From Tetradesmus obliquus (Eukaryota > Chlorophyta > Chlorophyceae > Sphaeropleales > Scenedesmaceae): a stretch of DNA of 64,000 nt. The notes under the pieces were generated by a model. That model did no database searches. It was not told where the DNA came from and worked only from the letters and a program-made list of their open reading frames with translations. This document shows, in pieces, positions 33,259 to 45,900 of the stretch (positions are counted from its first letter, which is position 1; each line of letters opens with the position of its first letter). The stretch is from the NCBI GenBank assembly GCA_030272155.1, contig CP126200.1, forward strand, positions 1,364,001 through 1,428,000. The letters are read 5' to 3'. The position numbers were made by a program, and so were the translations under genes.

Positions 33259-34392
33259 TCACGCGTTGTGGTTGAGCACCAGCGTGGGCCTGCTGCAGTT
33301 CTGCACCACGTGCTGCGTGACTGGTGTCTGCATGAAGATGCTCTCGATAAAGCCCTGCTTCTGCTCGCTCAGCACCACCACAGCAGCCGACAGCTCCTCC
33401 ACTTTCCTGCAGATGTCCTTGGACACTGTCTGGTTGCATGCGCCGTGCACCAAGTCCAGCTCGCAATCTGCGCCATGCTTGCGCGCCAGCTGCATGTACT
33501 GTGCAAAGTACTCGATAGCGTGTGCTGCCATGCTCTCCTGCAGGCCCTGTGGTGCGGAAAAGGGTGAAGAGAAGGACAATCAGCGTCAGCAGAAACCACA
33601 GATGCAGATACATCGACCATTGTCAACCATGCTGGAGAAAGATGCGGCACAGCCATCAATGTGTTCTCTGCTTCGCTACTGCCGCCTGTTTTGGCTGCAG
33701 GAGGCTTGCAGGAAAGGTATAAGCACAGTGGTTGTGGGCAGCAACATGTTGGCAAGCTCCCCTCAACTGCTTTCAGGCCCTCGTGCTTTCATGCCAGCTG
33801 CGCTACGAGCTGTGCTGCAAAGCTGTCTAGCGCACCTCCTCTGGTGGCAGTGTGCTGGCCAGGTCAAACCCGCCACAGCAGGTCACCGAGCTGGCCGCTG
33901 GCACAACGTGCAGCAGGTGCAGCACGTCCCCATCACGGTACAGGTGCTCCAGCGTCCACTTCAGGGCCTTGTAGGAACCTGTGCAGATATGCAGGACAGT
34001 GCAGCAGAATCAGTACTCAATGCTGCCTATGCAGTGATGCTGCCACATCCCGTGCAGATATCAACAATGAAAAAACTCTAGATAAACATATACGCGGCTG
34101 AGCGGACTGTCGCAAGTCCGAGACGCTGCGTCCGCCCTTGCTACTAGCTTGCTACTACAGTGCCCGCGTCACACCCCGAGCACTCCTAGTGCCGTTCAAC
34201 ATGCAAAAAGCGACGGTTATTGCGACTATTATGTCGTGTGCAAGCCAGCATACTGCCCAAACAGCAGCGCTGTTTCAGCGCGCGACTACTGTAGATAGTT
34301 CCTAAGTGGGCATGCAAGCTTCCTTGTCGCTCACCTTCAGTATGATCCACAGCAACGACAAGATTTCTCTGCTGTGCAGCTGCTGCGACCAT
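33259..34392 (-). CDS. Universal stress protein (UspA domain)
   Basis: Three exons, 34392-34335, 33978-33836 and 33546-33259, give 162 residues, the usual size of single-domain Usp proteins. The start is followed by RNLVVAVDHTEGSYKALKWT, the classic beta-1/alpha-1 of the fold, then DGDVLHLLHVVPAAS. The last exon carries HGACNQTVSKDICRKVEELS and ends QHVVQNCSRPTLVLNHNA. The glycine-rich ATP-binding motif (G-x2-G-x9-G-S/T) is not intact: the corresponding stretch is SEQKQGFIESIFMQTPVTQH. This suggests a non-ATP-binding type. Its role is likely in stress response; the partner is unknown. The introns show no clear exon copies. Confidence 0.85.
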
Positions 34393-35426
34393 CGAAGGAT
34401 GCTGCTGCTGAGCAATGCTCAACAAGCTCCTAGCCTGCTGCGCCTGCCTCGTATGGGTGTTGCAGACGCACGAGCGCCCACGAGGAGCGCTGCTGGTGCT
34501 CGACCGCATGCTTACAGACTGCTTGCTGAGCTGCATGATGCTGCACAGTTGCTGGTGCTTGAAGTGCTCCTTGTCAAGATCGAGACACAGTCAGCAAGCA
34601 GCGTAAGCAGCACACAAACTGTACAGGTGCAAGCTGCGGTGTAATACATTCATGCGGAGCAGGCAGAAGTTGACGTTCCACTGACCTGAACCCTCAGCAC
34701 GATGACAGCACACACTTCGCAGAAAGATTTGCAGTTCCCAGTGTAAGGACGCGCGCTACGCTAAGAAAAGGGGTTATTTGCTGTTAGACTGCAAGCACTA
34801 CAGCAACTCACACAGCAGACAAACCCTCTGGGAGCAGTGCGCATAGAGCAGTGACCTGATCATGTCATGGTCATCATGCCAAGATGGCCTATACTGCCAG
34901 CCACCACAGCGCATCCTGAGTTTGGAATGTCGCCACCCTGACTGTCAAAACGTAATTCCATAGTGAATGACTGGCCGAAGCAGGACAACTGTGCATGTGA
35001 TAGGAGCAAAAGCCCATTGATCGACAACTTGATCATGATGATTGATCAACAGGTGACAAGATGTCTTCTTGTCACCCGTACAGCACAGGGCTACAAGGTC
35101 AGTCAGCTGGCATTGCTGCAGAATGCAGAAGCACGTACCTCAGAATGGGCTGGAGCTGTGCACCACGTAACATCATCAAGAACAACAAACGACACTGGAA
35201 GAGTAGTACACCAGGCAGTACATGCTGAAGGACAGCTGCCTCCGCAACCCACTAGCACTGGGATCAGGGCACAGCACCCCTACCAGTGCTCGCATTACAA
35301 GGAAAATGCCACACAACCACTTGATTGCCAAACACACGGGTGTTCCTGCTCAACTGACACAGTGTATCAATGCTGGTAGTAGCCCCACCAATGGCGCATG
35401 GTGAGCCGCTCTCTGAGCTGAGCTGA

Positions 35427-35457
<31 letters not shown>

Positions 35458-36176
35458 AAAAGGCCTTCCTTGAAGGAGGCAGATGTCATGGCAGCTAGAG
35501 CAGGACTGCAAGTCTAGCATGCTGGAACACACGCCAGGTCTCGGCTAGCGCAAAACCCCGGCAACACACCCAGCCACAAACACACCAAAACAAAAGGTAT
35601 GCCTCACATCAGGGTCAGCACTGCCTAAGTTGTCCTGTGTACGCTGTTGTGGTGTGTGTGCCACAACAGCATGTGCATCGGACACGCGCTGCAATATGGT
35701 TGTTTGAATGCTTGTTCAGCAACGTGCGGTGCTCAAACCAAACACAATGCAGGCCACGTTCTGGAACATGCAGAAGCTGCACACGCAGTACAGTCAACGG
35801 CCGATGCCGAGCCTCCAGTATAGTATACAGCAACACTGATGGCAGCAACCGTACAAATGCACAGTCGCACAATTTGTGTGCCATAGGCCAGGCGACAGTG
35901 CAGAAGCACCCCAACCCAACCAGCACCCGCTGAAGGCACAGCACAGGCACTGACAATCCCTGCAACAGCTTGCATCCTGCAAGAGCTTGCAACCTGCAAA
36001 AGCTGGCGCAGTGCAAGAGCTGCATCCTGCAAATGCTTCTGTCCTGCAAAGGCTGGCGTCCTGCAGGCGCTGGCGACCAGCGTTGCTCACCAAGCATCCA
36101 ATTGATTGACTCCCTGCAAGCCTCAAGCAAACACACACCATCTGTTTGTTCATAAGCACCGCTGCCGCTGCCGCTG
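34393..36176. other. Interval between universal stress protein and ABHD17-like genes
   Basis: It holds the promoter of the universal stress protein gene and the 3' UTR of the ABHD17-like gene. From about 35955 to 36075 a degenerate short repeat of the type CCTGCAAAAGCT recurs around ten times. A CTG tract lies at about 35428-35456. No gene is supported. Confidence 0.45.
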
Positions 36177-38891
36177 CTACTGCTGCAGCTGCTGCAGGAA
36201 CTCCTTCAAGCGCGGCAGGTACTCTGGGCAGGCCTCCAGGTTCTGGTGGTCAAAGCCCTCCGCCAGCAGCGGCGTCACTGCAGCAGGCGCCAGCTCAGCC
36301 AGCCGCCGGCCTGCACTGACATCAATCACCTGCGGCAGCAGCACATGTGTCGCAAAAAAGGCATTCATTTCGCAGCTCAAGCCGGTTACAGGCAGCACTG
36401 CCACAGGCGCCAGCTCAGCCAGCCGCTGGCCGGCTTTCACATCAATTACCTGCGGCAGCAGCGCAGCAAGGCAGGCTCTACATAAACATGCCGCACACAG
36501 CTGAAACCAAGAGCAGCAACACATGCACATACGGTTACAGCTGAAGCCAAGAATGCAGTGATGCAGTGGATCATCCAGCTCAGCCAGCCGCCGGCCTGCA
36601 CTGACATCAACCACCTGCGGCAGCAGCGCAGAACAAACGTGATTATGCTGCACACAGCTGGAGCCTGCAGCATACACAGCGCCCTCTACCAGAGAGGTCG
36701 TGGTGCAGGTACGTACCCAAAACCTAGTGCGATGTTTACATCCATGTTTGACATCCATGGACATCCACCCATGTCCCCGGTCAGTGGTTACAAGTCAAAA
36801 AAAGTAGTGATACACAGGAGCTGGCTCAGCAACACCTGCAACATGTAGGCGAGCGAGTTACAGGGTCACTTGTTGAAGGCCGAGCAGTCCAGACAGCTGC
36901 CAAAACTGCATAACGCTGCTGCCACACAAAAGCACGTGTTGAGTTGGTTACAGCCTCTCACCTCGTCCGCGGTGCCGTGCAGCACCAGCAGCGGCACGTC
37001 CACCTTCTTGACCAGCAGGTGGTTGGGGTAGATGTCCGCCCACGCGGGCCTGCAGCGGCAGCGGCAGCAACAGCAGCAGCACAACCATTCAGCACCATGC
37101 AGCCTGCAAAGCGCTCTCTGCTGCAGGTGATGTAGCTGAACAAACGCCCGCTATGTACGCTGCTGGCAACCTACGCTCTGTGTCTGCTGTCGTGCGTCAG
37201 AGTTCCAGCGGCAGGTTTCCCAGCAGAACTGCCAGCTTCAAGAGTTTGCGCTTTGCGCTCACCAGTACTTGAGGTTGGGATAGTGCAAGAGCAGGCGTGC
37301 CAAGCTGGAAATATGCGGTGCACTTGCGCTCACCAGTACTTGAGGTTGGGGTTGAACACGCGCACGCCAGACAGCATCGGCGAGTGCAGCACTACTCCTG
37401 CCACGCCTGGCCGCTGTGATGCCAGCCACACCTGCGAGCACGTGGCAGCAGCGACAGAATAGCATGAGCAACTTTCAGCACCCATGTGCATCAGAATTCG
37501 CCGTTGCTGCTCCTGTTGCGCCTCAATCATCGGCATGCACACGTATGTTGCATGCATTGCCAGAAAGGCCTGGCAGCAGTCAATTTGTGCTGCTGCTGCT
37601 GCTGCTGCTGCTGCGAGGTGCTGGCTGCCCTGACTGTGGGGCCAGCGCCGACCAACTGCGCATGTTGCCAGAGCGCATGCCAGCCGTGCAAGCATTCAAT
37701 GCACACAGCCTGCTGCTGCTGCTGCTGCTGAGTGTCCAATAAACTCACTGTGGGGCCCGAGCCAACCGACTGCCCGTACAGCACCACATCTTTGCGCTTC
37801 ACGCCGTGCAGCGTCTCCAGCCCGCTCAGCACTGCTGCCACATCGCTGCAGGTGGCTGTGACGCTGGGCCCGCCGCTGCTGCTGCAGCAGCCGTACCCAG
37901 TGTAGTCATAGCCCATCACGTTCACACGCAGCAGGCGCCCTAAGTCCCTGCAAGCCACATTACAACATGAAGCAGCATTAGGCAGCATCAGGCAGCATTA
38001 GGCCTCGATACAATACAAGAAGCAGCGCTAGCTTCGTGGTGTGCTGGCTGCAGCCTGCAGCTGCCTCGAGGAAAGTTGGTGAATTTGATGTCAGGCAACT
38101 GCCGGGTGTCCTGACGTCACTGCTCGTTTGTACACGAGCAGCATCTGCTCTGGGTCAAATGCAACAGTCGACTGCCAGGCAGCTGCTTGTGCTTGCATCA
38201 CTGCTCACTTGTACACGGGCAGCATCTGCCCCAGATCCACTGCATTGCCGTGGCTGTACAGAATGGTGAGGCGCGCCATGGTCCCTCTGCCATCAAAGAA
38301 TGGCACGAATGCTGTAATGATGCGGTTGCCTTGCTCCGTTTGCAGCCAGTGCACACGCGCAGATGGCACTCGCTGGTAGCCCCTGCAGAGAGCACGCAGT
38401 GCACACAGGCTCAATGCCAGACACTCACAGAAGCTCGTCTGCTGCTGCCACCTTCAAGAAGAATGACTGCTGAAAGCCGGCCATCCTATAGCGTGAGGTG
38501 AAGTGAAAACGCCCGCTCAACAGCTTTGCATAGCTCTCGCAACACAGCGCTTCTGCACGACGCTACTGTGCTGCTGTTCAGCTGATGCAGCCGTCTGCCA
38601 AGCCCTCCTGCAAGCAACTTCTTCAACAGCTGCTTCACCCAAGAGCAGCTGCTTGCTACAAACGCCATAGCCAAAGCTCAAGTGCAGGCTTACATGCACG
38701 CTGCAGGGTAGAGCTCACCTTTCTACTGGCTGGATGTACAGCTGTCCCGTGCTATCCTTATGCTCCTCTACTGTGTATGATGGCGGCGTAGGCGGGAAAA
38801 ACGCAAGCCTGCTGGCGATGCCATCCACCATGCGGCCCCACAGCCCGGGGCCCCGCATGCTTGGCAGGCAGCCTCGTTTACCAGGCATCTG

Positions 38892-38927
<36 letters not shown>

Positions 38928-38996
38928 GGTGCCCTGCTGTCCCGGCAGCGCAGGGCTGCTGTTGCTGCTCTGCGCCGGCCTGCTGCTGCTGCTCAT
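36177..38996 (-). CDS. ABHD17: Alpha/beta hydrolase, ABHD17 (FAM108)-like serine hydrolase
   Basis: Six exons, 38996-38719, 38382-38209, 37947-37749, 37431-37334, 37049-36962 and 36329-36177, give 329 residues in phase. Landmarks match animal ABHD17: LAFFPPTPPSY, ILYSHGNAVDLGQM, VMGYDYTGYG, the nucleophile elbow GQSVGSG (Ser about 211), VVLHSPMLSGVRV, LHGTADEV (Asp about 278) and EGFDHQN (His about 307), so the triad is complete. Animal ABHD17 proteins remove palmitate from membrane proteins and are themselves anchored through an N-terminal Cys cluster. This protein instead starts with a Ser-rich and polyalanine segment and shows only one Cys there, so membrane anchoring is doubtful. Start: the ATG at 38996 is the first in-frame ATG; the one at about 38885 is an alternative. 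Confidence 0.9.
36280..36622 (-). repeat. Three copies of the 5' part of ABHD17 exon 6
   Basis: The acceptor plus VIDVSAGRRLAELAP segment occurs in the true exon (from 36329) and upstream in gene direction at about 36452-36403 (VIDVKAGQRLAELAP) and 36622-36572 (VVDVSAGRRLAELDD). All keep the acceptor AG. Only the first continues to the stop. Confidence 0.85.
37256..37352 (-). repeat. Copy of the 3' end of ABHD17 exon 4
   Basis: The segment encoding NPNLKYW plus donor (true end 37334) recurs about 73 bp further on, near 37256-37280. Confidence 0.75.
38118..38235 (-). repeat. Copy of the 3' end of ABHD17 exon 2
   Basis: The segment encoding DLGQMLPVYK plus donor (true end 38209) is repeated at about 38118-38150 with a damaged donor. 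Confidence 0.75.
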
Positions 38997-39924
38997 GCTT
39001 GTCCTGCAAGCTGCACCAGGTGCTATGTGCCCTGCACGAAGAGGACTCAAGGATGCTGCTGTCCAGCAGGAGCGGCGAGCAGACCAGGACAGCTGTGCAT
39101 GGACGTTGCAGCAGGTAGGTGCCAGTTCATCAACTTGGGCTAGGGAAAGCTGCGAGCTATCCGGTCCTCACAACGTGCGACGAGTAACCATGGCAGAAAA
39201 AATACAACACCAACAGATGTGACATTCAAGGCTGTACTCGTTTCAGCATGCAGCAGCAGACTGCAACTGTACACCAGTCACTGAAAACTGCAGCTTTTCT
39301 TCTGGTCGTTTTCGTGTGGTTGAAGTTACATACAGCACTGAACAGTTGCAAAAGAACGCTCTGAAGCTAAGCTCAGCTAAGCGATCACATGAGGGGGCGG
39401 AAACTGCCACAACAGGGTTGTGCTGGAGTTGTGTCTTCTTGAGTAGGACGGCCCGCTGGCGATGCAATTGTTTTAGATCTTAGTAGTTATGGTGGATGAA
39501 CGGTAGCAGCTTTTGTACCAGCTTGGCTGTCATCCAGTTCTCCCTGCACTGCCTCGGATCTGCTGCAGCCCCGGTGATTCCCAGATTGGAGGTAAATCGG
39601 GCTGTGCATTACTACATTTGAACAGAGTGTCCTGTGGCCAACCTGGCAACATGCTGCCCATGCATGTGTGAAATATCTGCTGTTTCCCTCTGCAGCTGCT
39701 GTGGACCTGCTTGGCGTGAGTGTAGGCTGCACATTCTGATACCCTTCAACTTGACAATGCTGTTATAACTGCAGTCACAATTGACGTTGTATGTCTGCAG
39801 GCTGATACGTTTGGAGCCTCGCACGCTGCAAATGCAGGAGCAGGCAGCAGCCTGCGCCCGCTGCTGCCACAGGAGCAGCCATCATACACAGCATCAACAG
39901 TAGCAAGCAGGGCCAAGCAGCAGC
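38997..39924. promoter_or_regulatory. Divergent promoter region, ABHD17-like / ankyrin-GYF-RING
   Basis: About 930 bp between the divergent starts of the two genes. No clear core element is identified. Confidence 0.4.
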
Positions 39925-42900
39925 ATGGGCAACCTCAGCAGTATCCTGCAGGTGGTGGCAGAAGCCAGGCAGCTGCCTCCTGCAGACAAGCAGTCACACA
40001 GCAAGGCGCAGCTGCAGGAGCTCGTGCAGGTGGCTCCACAAGAGCTGCAAGCAGCAGTTGACGGCTTTGTTCAGGACTACGTGCGTGCTGCGCAGGAGCA
40101 CATCAGCGGCCACTACACTCCCCTAGATGGGTTTCTGCCGCGCTTGATCAGAAAGTACGTACTTGAGATCTTCTACATGCTTTGCCTGCCAAGCAAAGAC
40201 CACAGCATGTGGAAGCAGCGCATCCTTACGGCTCTGCAGCAGCAGAGCGAGGCGCAGCAGCAGCAGGGCAACACAGTTGTTGCAGCCATGTGCTTAAGCG
40301 TGTGTGCGGCCATGGTGACTCAAATGGATGTGGCACGAGGAGCAGTTGGGCTGCAGCTAGGCAGGAGCTTTGATGAAGCAGCAGCAACACAGGAGCCTGC
40401 TGAAAGCAGCAGGCAAGCAGACAGCAGCAGTGGCAGCGTCGCTACTCAACTAGAGCAGCAGCAGGAGCAGCAGCAGCCGGAGCAGATAGATGCAGCAGCC
40501 AAAGATGCTGCTGGATGGCCGCTGCTGCACCGTGTAGTTATGCTAGCAGTCGGCCAGGCGGCACCACAGCAGCAACAGCAGCAGCAGCCGGGTGCTGAGC
40601 AGACAGCAGCAGCAGCAGCAGCAGCAGCTGCATCACCGACAGACCCAGGCACATCCGCACCTGTAACAGAGGCAGGTAGTGGAGCTGGCGTCAGCAGCAG
40701 CAGCGAGGCGGCAACAAGTAGCACAGCAGCAGCGGCACTAACAGGCAGTGCTGCAGCACCTGCAGCAAGCACTGAAGCAGCAGCAGCAGCAGCAGCAGCA
40801 GTTGCTGCGGTTCCTGCTGCCGCCGCCTCATGTAATAGCAGCAGCACCACATCCGCAACCACCGCCAGCAGCAGCAGCAGCAGCAGCCTGCCCAGCTTGC
40901 AGGAAGTGCTGGCTGCATGTAACGACGTGGACATGCAGGGCCCTGGGGGCTTCACTGCTCTGCACCTGGCGGTTGCAGGAAACTACACTCGGCTGTCCAG
41001 GTGCGTTGACTGTTGCAGATTGCAGAGCTGCAGCGGTCTTGCCACGGCCACATTGCAAGACCTTGCAGGCTTGTAGGCAGGTCGGCTTGCGTGACTGTGA
41101 CAAGTCCAGCTTGCAGGACTGTGACCGAAGCTCAGCTTGCAGGACTGTGACAAGTATAGCTTGCAGAACTGTGGCGAGCTCAGCTTGCAGGACTGTGGCA
41201 AGTTCAGCTTGCAGGACTGTGACCGAAGCTCAGCTTGCAGGACTGTGACCGACGTTCAGCTTGCAGGAATGTGACAAGTTCGGCTTGCAGGACTGTGACA
41301 AGTGTAGTGTGCAGAACTGTGGCAAGCTCAGCTTGCGTGACTGTGATAAGTTCGGTTTGCAGGACTGCGACCAAAGCTCAGCTTGCAGGACTGTGACATG
41401 GGCAGCTTGCAGGACTGTGACGAGCTCAGCTTGCAGGACTGTGGCGAGCTCAGCTTGCAGGACTGTGGCAAGCTCAGCTTGCTGGACTGTGGCGAGCTCA
41501 GCTTGCAGGACTGTGGCGAGCTCAGCTTGCAGGACTGTGGCAGTTTCGGCATTCCAGGCCTTTGCATGCAAATGCCGCATGGGCATCATCATCGGTGCGC
41601 AGCTCGTGCATCGGCAGCCCTGGCACACAAGGCTGCGGCTAGCTGTTAGAAGTGTATCTGAATTGCAGGCTGGTGTCCCCAACATGTGTTCCCCCCTGCC
41701 ATGTGCCATCTGTCATCCGCATTTTCAAATTTTCAAATCGCGCTGCAGGGCGCAGCTGGCCAAGCAGGATGCGACTGCCACGGAGCATGCCGAGGTGTTC
41801 CGTAAGGCGGGAACCGGATCTTCCGGCTCTGGGATCTTGTATGTAATGCGACAGCTGCTGGCTGCAGGCGCCAGCACTACCTCAGTCAGCAAGACGGGCC
41901 TGACGCCATTAGCAGCAGCAGCATGCAGTGGGCAGATGGGGCCAGTGTATGAATTGCTGTGCAACAGAGCCGCGTCCGGCGGTGATGTTGCCATCTTGTT
42001 GGCGCTGAAAGCAACTCTGGACAGGATTGGTGCAGCTCTTCAAAGAGCAGCAGCCGCGTCCAGCAGCGCTGACGGCAGCAGCAGCAGCAGCAGCAGTGCT
42101 GCAGCAGTCACAGCAGCCAACAGCAGCAGCGGTGATGGCAAGAACAGCAGCAGCAGCTGTGCCAGCAAGGCCGATGCCGCAGCACCTGACAGCAGCATCA
42201 AAGCCAATGACAGCAGCAGCAATGCAGCAGCTGCTGCAGGCAGCAGTGGCAGCGATGCTGATGCTGCTGGAGCCAGCAGCAGCAGCAGCAGCAGCATGAG
42301 CTCCTTCAAACTGGTAGAGGAGCAGGCGGCTTCTCTCAAGTTTGAGACGCTACCGCTGCACAGGGCTGTCGCGTATGGCCACAAGCATGTGGTTGAGCTG
42401 CTGCTGGCTGCCAATGCAGACCCCAACCTGCGCTGCTGCCATGGCTACACCCCGCTGATGCAGGTGAGGCTGTGAGAGTGTGATGTGGCTATGAGAGAGG
42501 ATAGTTACATGTGGGTCCTTGCACCATCTTGGATGGTATGAGCCACAACAGGTTGAACACATGGTCTGAGACCAGAGAGGAGAGTGACTATGAGTGCAAC
42601 GCCTGTGAGCTTGCTGAATGCTGTTGCTGCTGCTGTGCACGGCATGCAACTCAGCAGCTGATGACGTCATGCCTGCAGCTCTCTGCTGCACGAAATGACC
42701 CTGCGTCAATGCACAGGCGGTGCGCACATCCGCGCTTCACTTGATGTTGTGAGCTCTCCTGCAGCTGATGCGTGCAGAATGGCTTGCAGCCACACGCACA
42801 GACAGCAGCAGCTCAGCTGTGCTCCTCTACACTCATATGCACCTCATGCTTTATATGACCACTGCCGTGATCACACACACCCCCTGCTTTGCTATTGCCG

Positions 42901-45900
42901 CGCCTGCCGGTGCTGCCGCTGCTGCTGCTGCTGCGCCGCAGGCTGCATTTTCAAAGCAGCTGGAGGTGATCCCGCTGCTGCTGGCTGCTGGGGCGCGGCC
43001 TGGTGTGCCGGCAGCAGCCACAGATGATGTGGAGCTGCACTATGCTGCCACCAACACCAACTGGAGCGAAGCACTGGTGAAGCAGGTGGGGCCTGCGGCA
43101 CGCTGCAGTGACTATTGGTTAAACTATTTGTTAGATCGCAACGGTGGTGTATGTGGTAAAGCGCATAGCGGCTTTGCAGTACTCCAGCAGGTGCTGTGGA
43201 TTGCGTTGAAGTGCGTGCAGCGAAACTGATCACGCCCTCATGAGCGGTATATCGGCTCGCTGGGCTTGTGCCTGAGGCAGGTCCGTCCTGCACTGTGGTA
43301 GTGGTGTTGGTATTGGTAAACGTTGTCTCAAGCCACTGGCAGGGTTGATGGTGCAGCGGCAGCGGTGTGGGGCAGGAAGTGGCACAGCCGACGTGGAGCT
43401 GCACGTTGCGGCCACAAACAGCATGATATGTGCGGCACTGGTCACGCAGGCGCTTCATGTGGCAGCAAAGGAAAGAGGTTTCTGGGTCGGTGCTGCTTAC
43501 CACAGCTGCTGCTTGTGGTTGGGCGATGCGCTACTTGGCATGTAACAGCGTGGATTGAACCGTGAGGCGATGCTGCGCAGGGCAGCATCTGTGGCGCTGC
43601 ATGCGCGGCGGTCAGGCTGCACACGTTTTGCTGACCGTCCTGCGTATGTGTTGCCGTGCTGCTGGGCTGCCGCCTTTTAGGTTGTTGAAGCAGGCTGCCT
43701 GCTGAACCCCTAATCTGTTGCACATGTCACGCTGACTACCATGCTGACCTCGCTGCACGCGTGCTGCCGTGCTGCTGGGCTGTTGCCGCACCACAGGTTG
43801 TTGATGCGGGCTGCCTGCTGAACCCCTAAACTGTTGCACACGTCACGCTGACTGCCATGCTGACCTCGCTGCACGCGTGCTGCCGTGCTGCTGGGCTGTT
43901 GCCGCACCACAGGTTGTCGATGCGGGCTGCCCGTTGAACCCCTAAACTGCTGCACACGTCTCGCTGACTACCATGCTGACCCCGCTGCACGTGTGCTGCC
44001 GTGCTGCTGGGCTGTTGTCGCACCGCAGGTTGTTGATGCGGGCTGCCCGTTGAACCCCTACAACGGCGTGAAGGGTGCCGGCTGCACTCCGCTGGTTCTA
44101 GCCAGCAGCAGAGGCAACACCAAGGTGCGGCGGTGCGGCCGGGGAGTGTGTCAATATAGGATCGAGCGATTCGGTTGTGTACCACTTTGCGTTGCTGAGT
44201 AGGCGGCCTAGATCTCTGTGCATGGTCAGTCGACTTGATGCTCACGCCGCGGGTCGTGTGTGCTTGGTTTGGCAGTCGCTCAGCAATATGGTCAGTCAAT
44301 TCCCCAGCGGATCTTATCGACAACGGCCTGAGTTTGTGGCAGTTGCAAAATCCAGCAGCGCCGTTCAGCTTTTGCTGCCTTGCACATTTTAGGTGACTAT
44401 TGCGCTGGTGGCGGCTGGTGCTGACGTGGACCTGCCCGACAAGGCAACCGCCATGCACATACCTCCAAAGCTGCAACATAGAATAAACCCACTGACTAAT
44501 CGTCGGGTTTGTGATTGCAGGTGGTGGCTGCGCTTGTGGCGGCTGGTGCTGACATGTACCTGCCCGACAAGGCAACCGCCATGCACGTACCTCCAAAGCT
44601 GCTGCATAGAATAAACCCAATGGCTGATTGTCTGGTGTGCGATTGTAGGTGGCGTGTGCACTGGTGGCGGCTGGTGCTGACGTGGACCTGCCCGACAAGG
44701 CAACCGCCACACAGACATCAAGAGCCGACAAATACATGTCACAAATGTAGCCAAACTGCTTTTTCAAATGCAGGTGGCGGTTGCGCTGGTGGCGGCTGGC
44801 GCTGACGTGGACCTGCCCGACAAGGCAACCGCCATGCAGCTACCTCCAAAGCTGCTACATGGTATAAACCCAATTGCTAATCGTCTGGTTTGTGGTTGTA
44901 GGTGGCGGCTGCGCTGGTGGCGGCTGGTGCTGACGTGGACCTGCCCGACAAGGCAACCGCCATGGACATACCTCCAAAGCTGCTACGTGCAGTAAACCCA
45001 ATTGCTAATCGTCCGGTTCCTGATTGCAGGTGGCAGCTGGTGGCGGCTGGTGCTGACATGGACCTGCCCGAAAAGGCAACCGCCACACAGACATCAAGAG
45101 TCAAAAAATGCATGTCACAAATGTAGCCAAACTGCCTTTCTAACTGTAGGTGGCGGCTGCGCTGGTGGCGGCTGGTGCTGACGTGGACCTGCCCGACAAG
45201 GCAACCGCCATGACCCCCCTGCACTATGCGGCCATGGGGGGCCACCTGGCCATCATACGCAGCCTGGTGGCTGCCGGTGCCGCGCTTGAGCCAGTGGACA
45301 GCTACGACTCGACGCCCGTGCAGGTGCGGGGTCGTCTTTTCTTTTCTTTTCTTTTCTTTTAGTTTTGGATTAACATTACTGCTTGCCATGGCCCCCATGT
45401 TGAGAGGCGCAGGCTGAAACTGGTTTCAGCCGCGACATAGGTGCATATGCACAAATGCTGCACGTATCGCATGTAGAGAGGTCATATGATCGCCCTTGGG
45501 CGGCCACTTGGCCATCATACGCAGCCTGGTGGCTGCTGGTGCCGCGCTGGCGCCTGTAGACAGCTACGACATGACGCTGGTGCAGGTGCGGGGGCATATC
45601 GGGTTGGCAGTACTGCTTGTCAACCGGAAACACAACCCTTCTCCTGTTTGTTTTGATTGTATCGTTCTGGACGCAGGTCGCTGCTGACTACGGGCAGCCG
45701 GAGGCGTGCAAGGCGCTGGTTGAGGCGTGCACTGTGTTGCCGTGCATTGCCTGATGGCTAACCAAAGCTGCACTCTACATGTGTGTCAATTTACAGGTCG
45801 TCGCTAACTAAGGGCAGCTGGAGGCGTGTGTGGCGCTGGTTGAGGCGTGCGCTGTGTTGCTGTGCATTGCTGTATATGACGGGCTGCTGCCATTCAAACC

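Noticed and set aside
41383-41649. Open frame with LQDCGELS repeats as a separate gene
   Set aside because: The repeat comes from a 24-bp minisatellite in an intron and most units vary in length, breaking the frame elsewhere.
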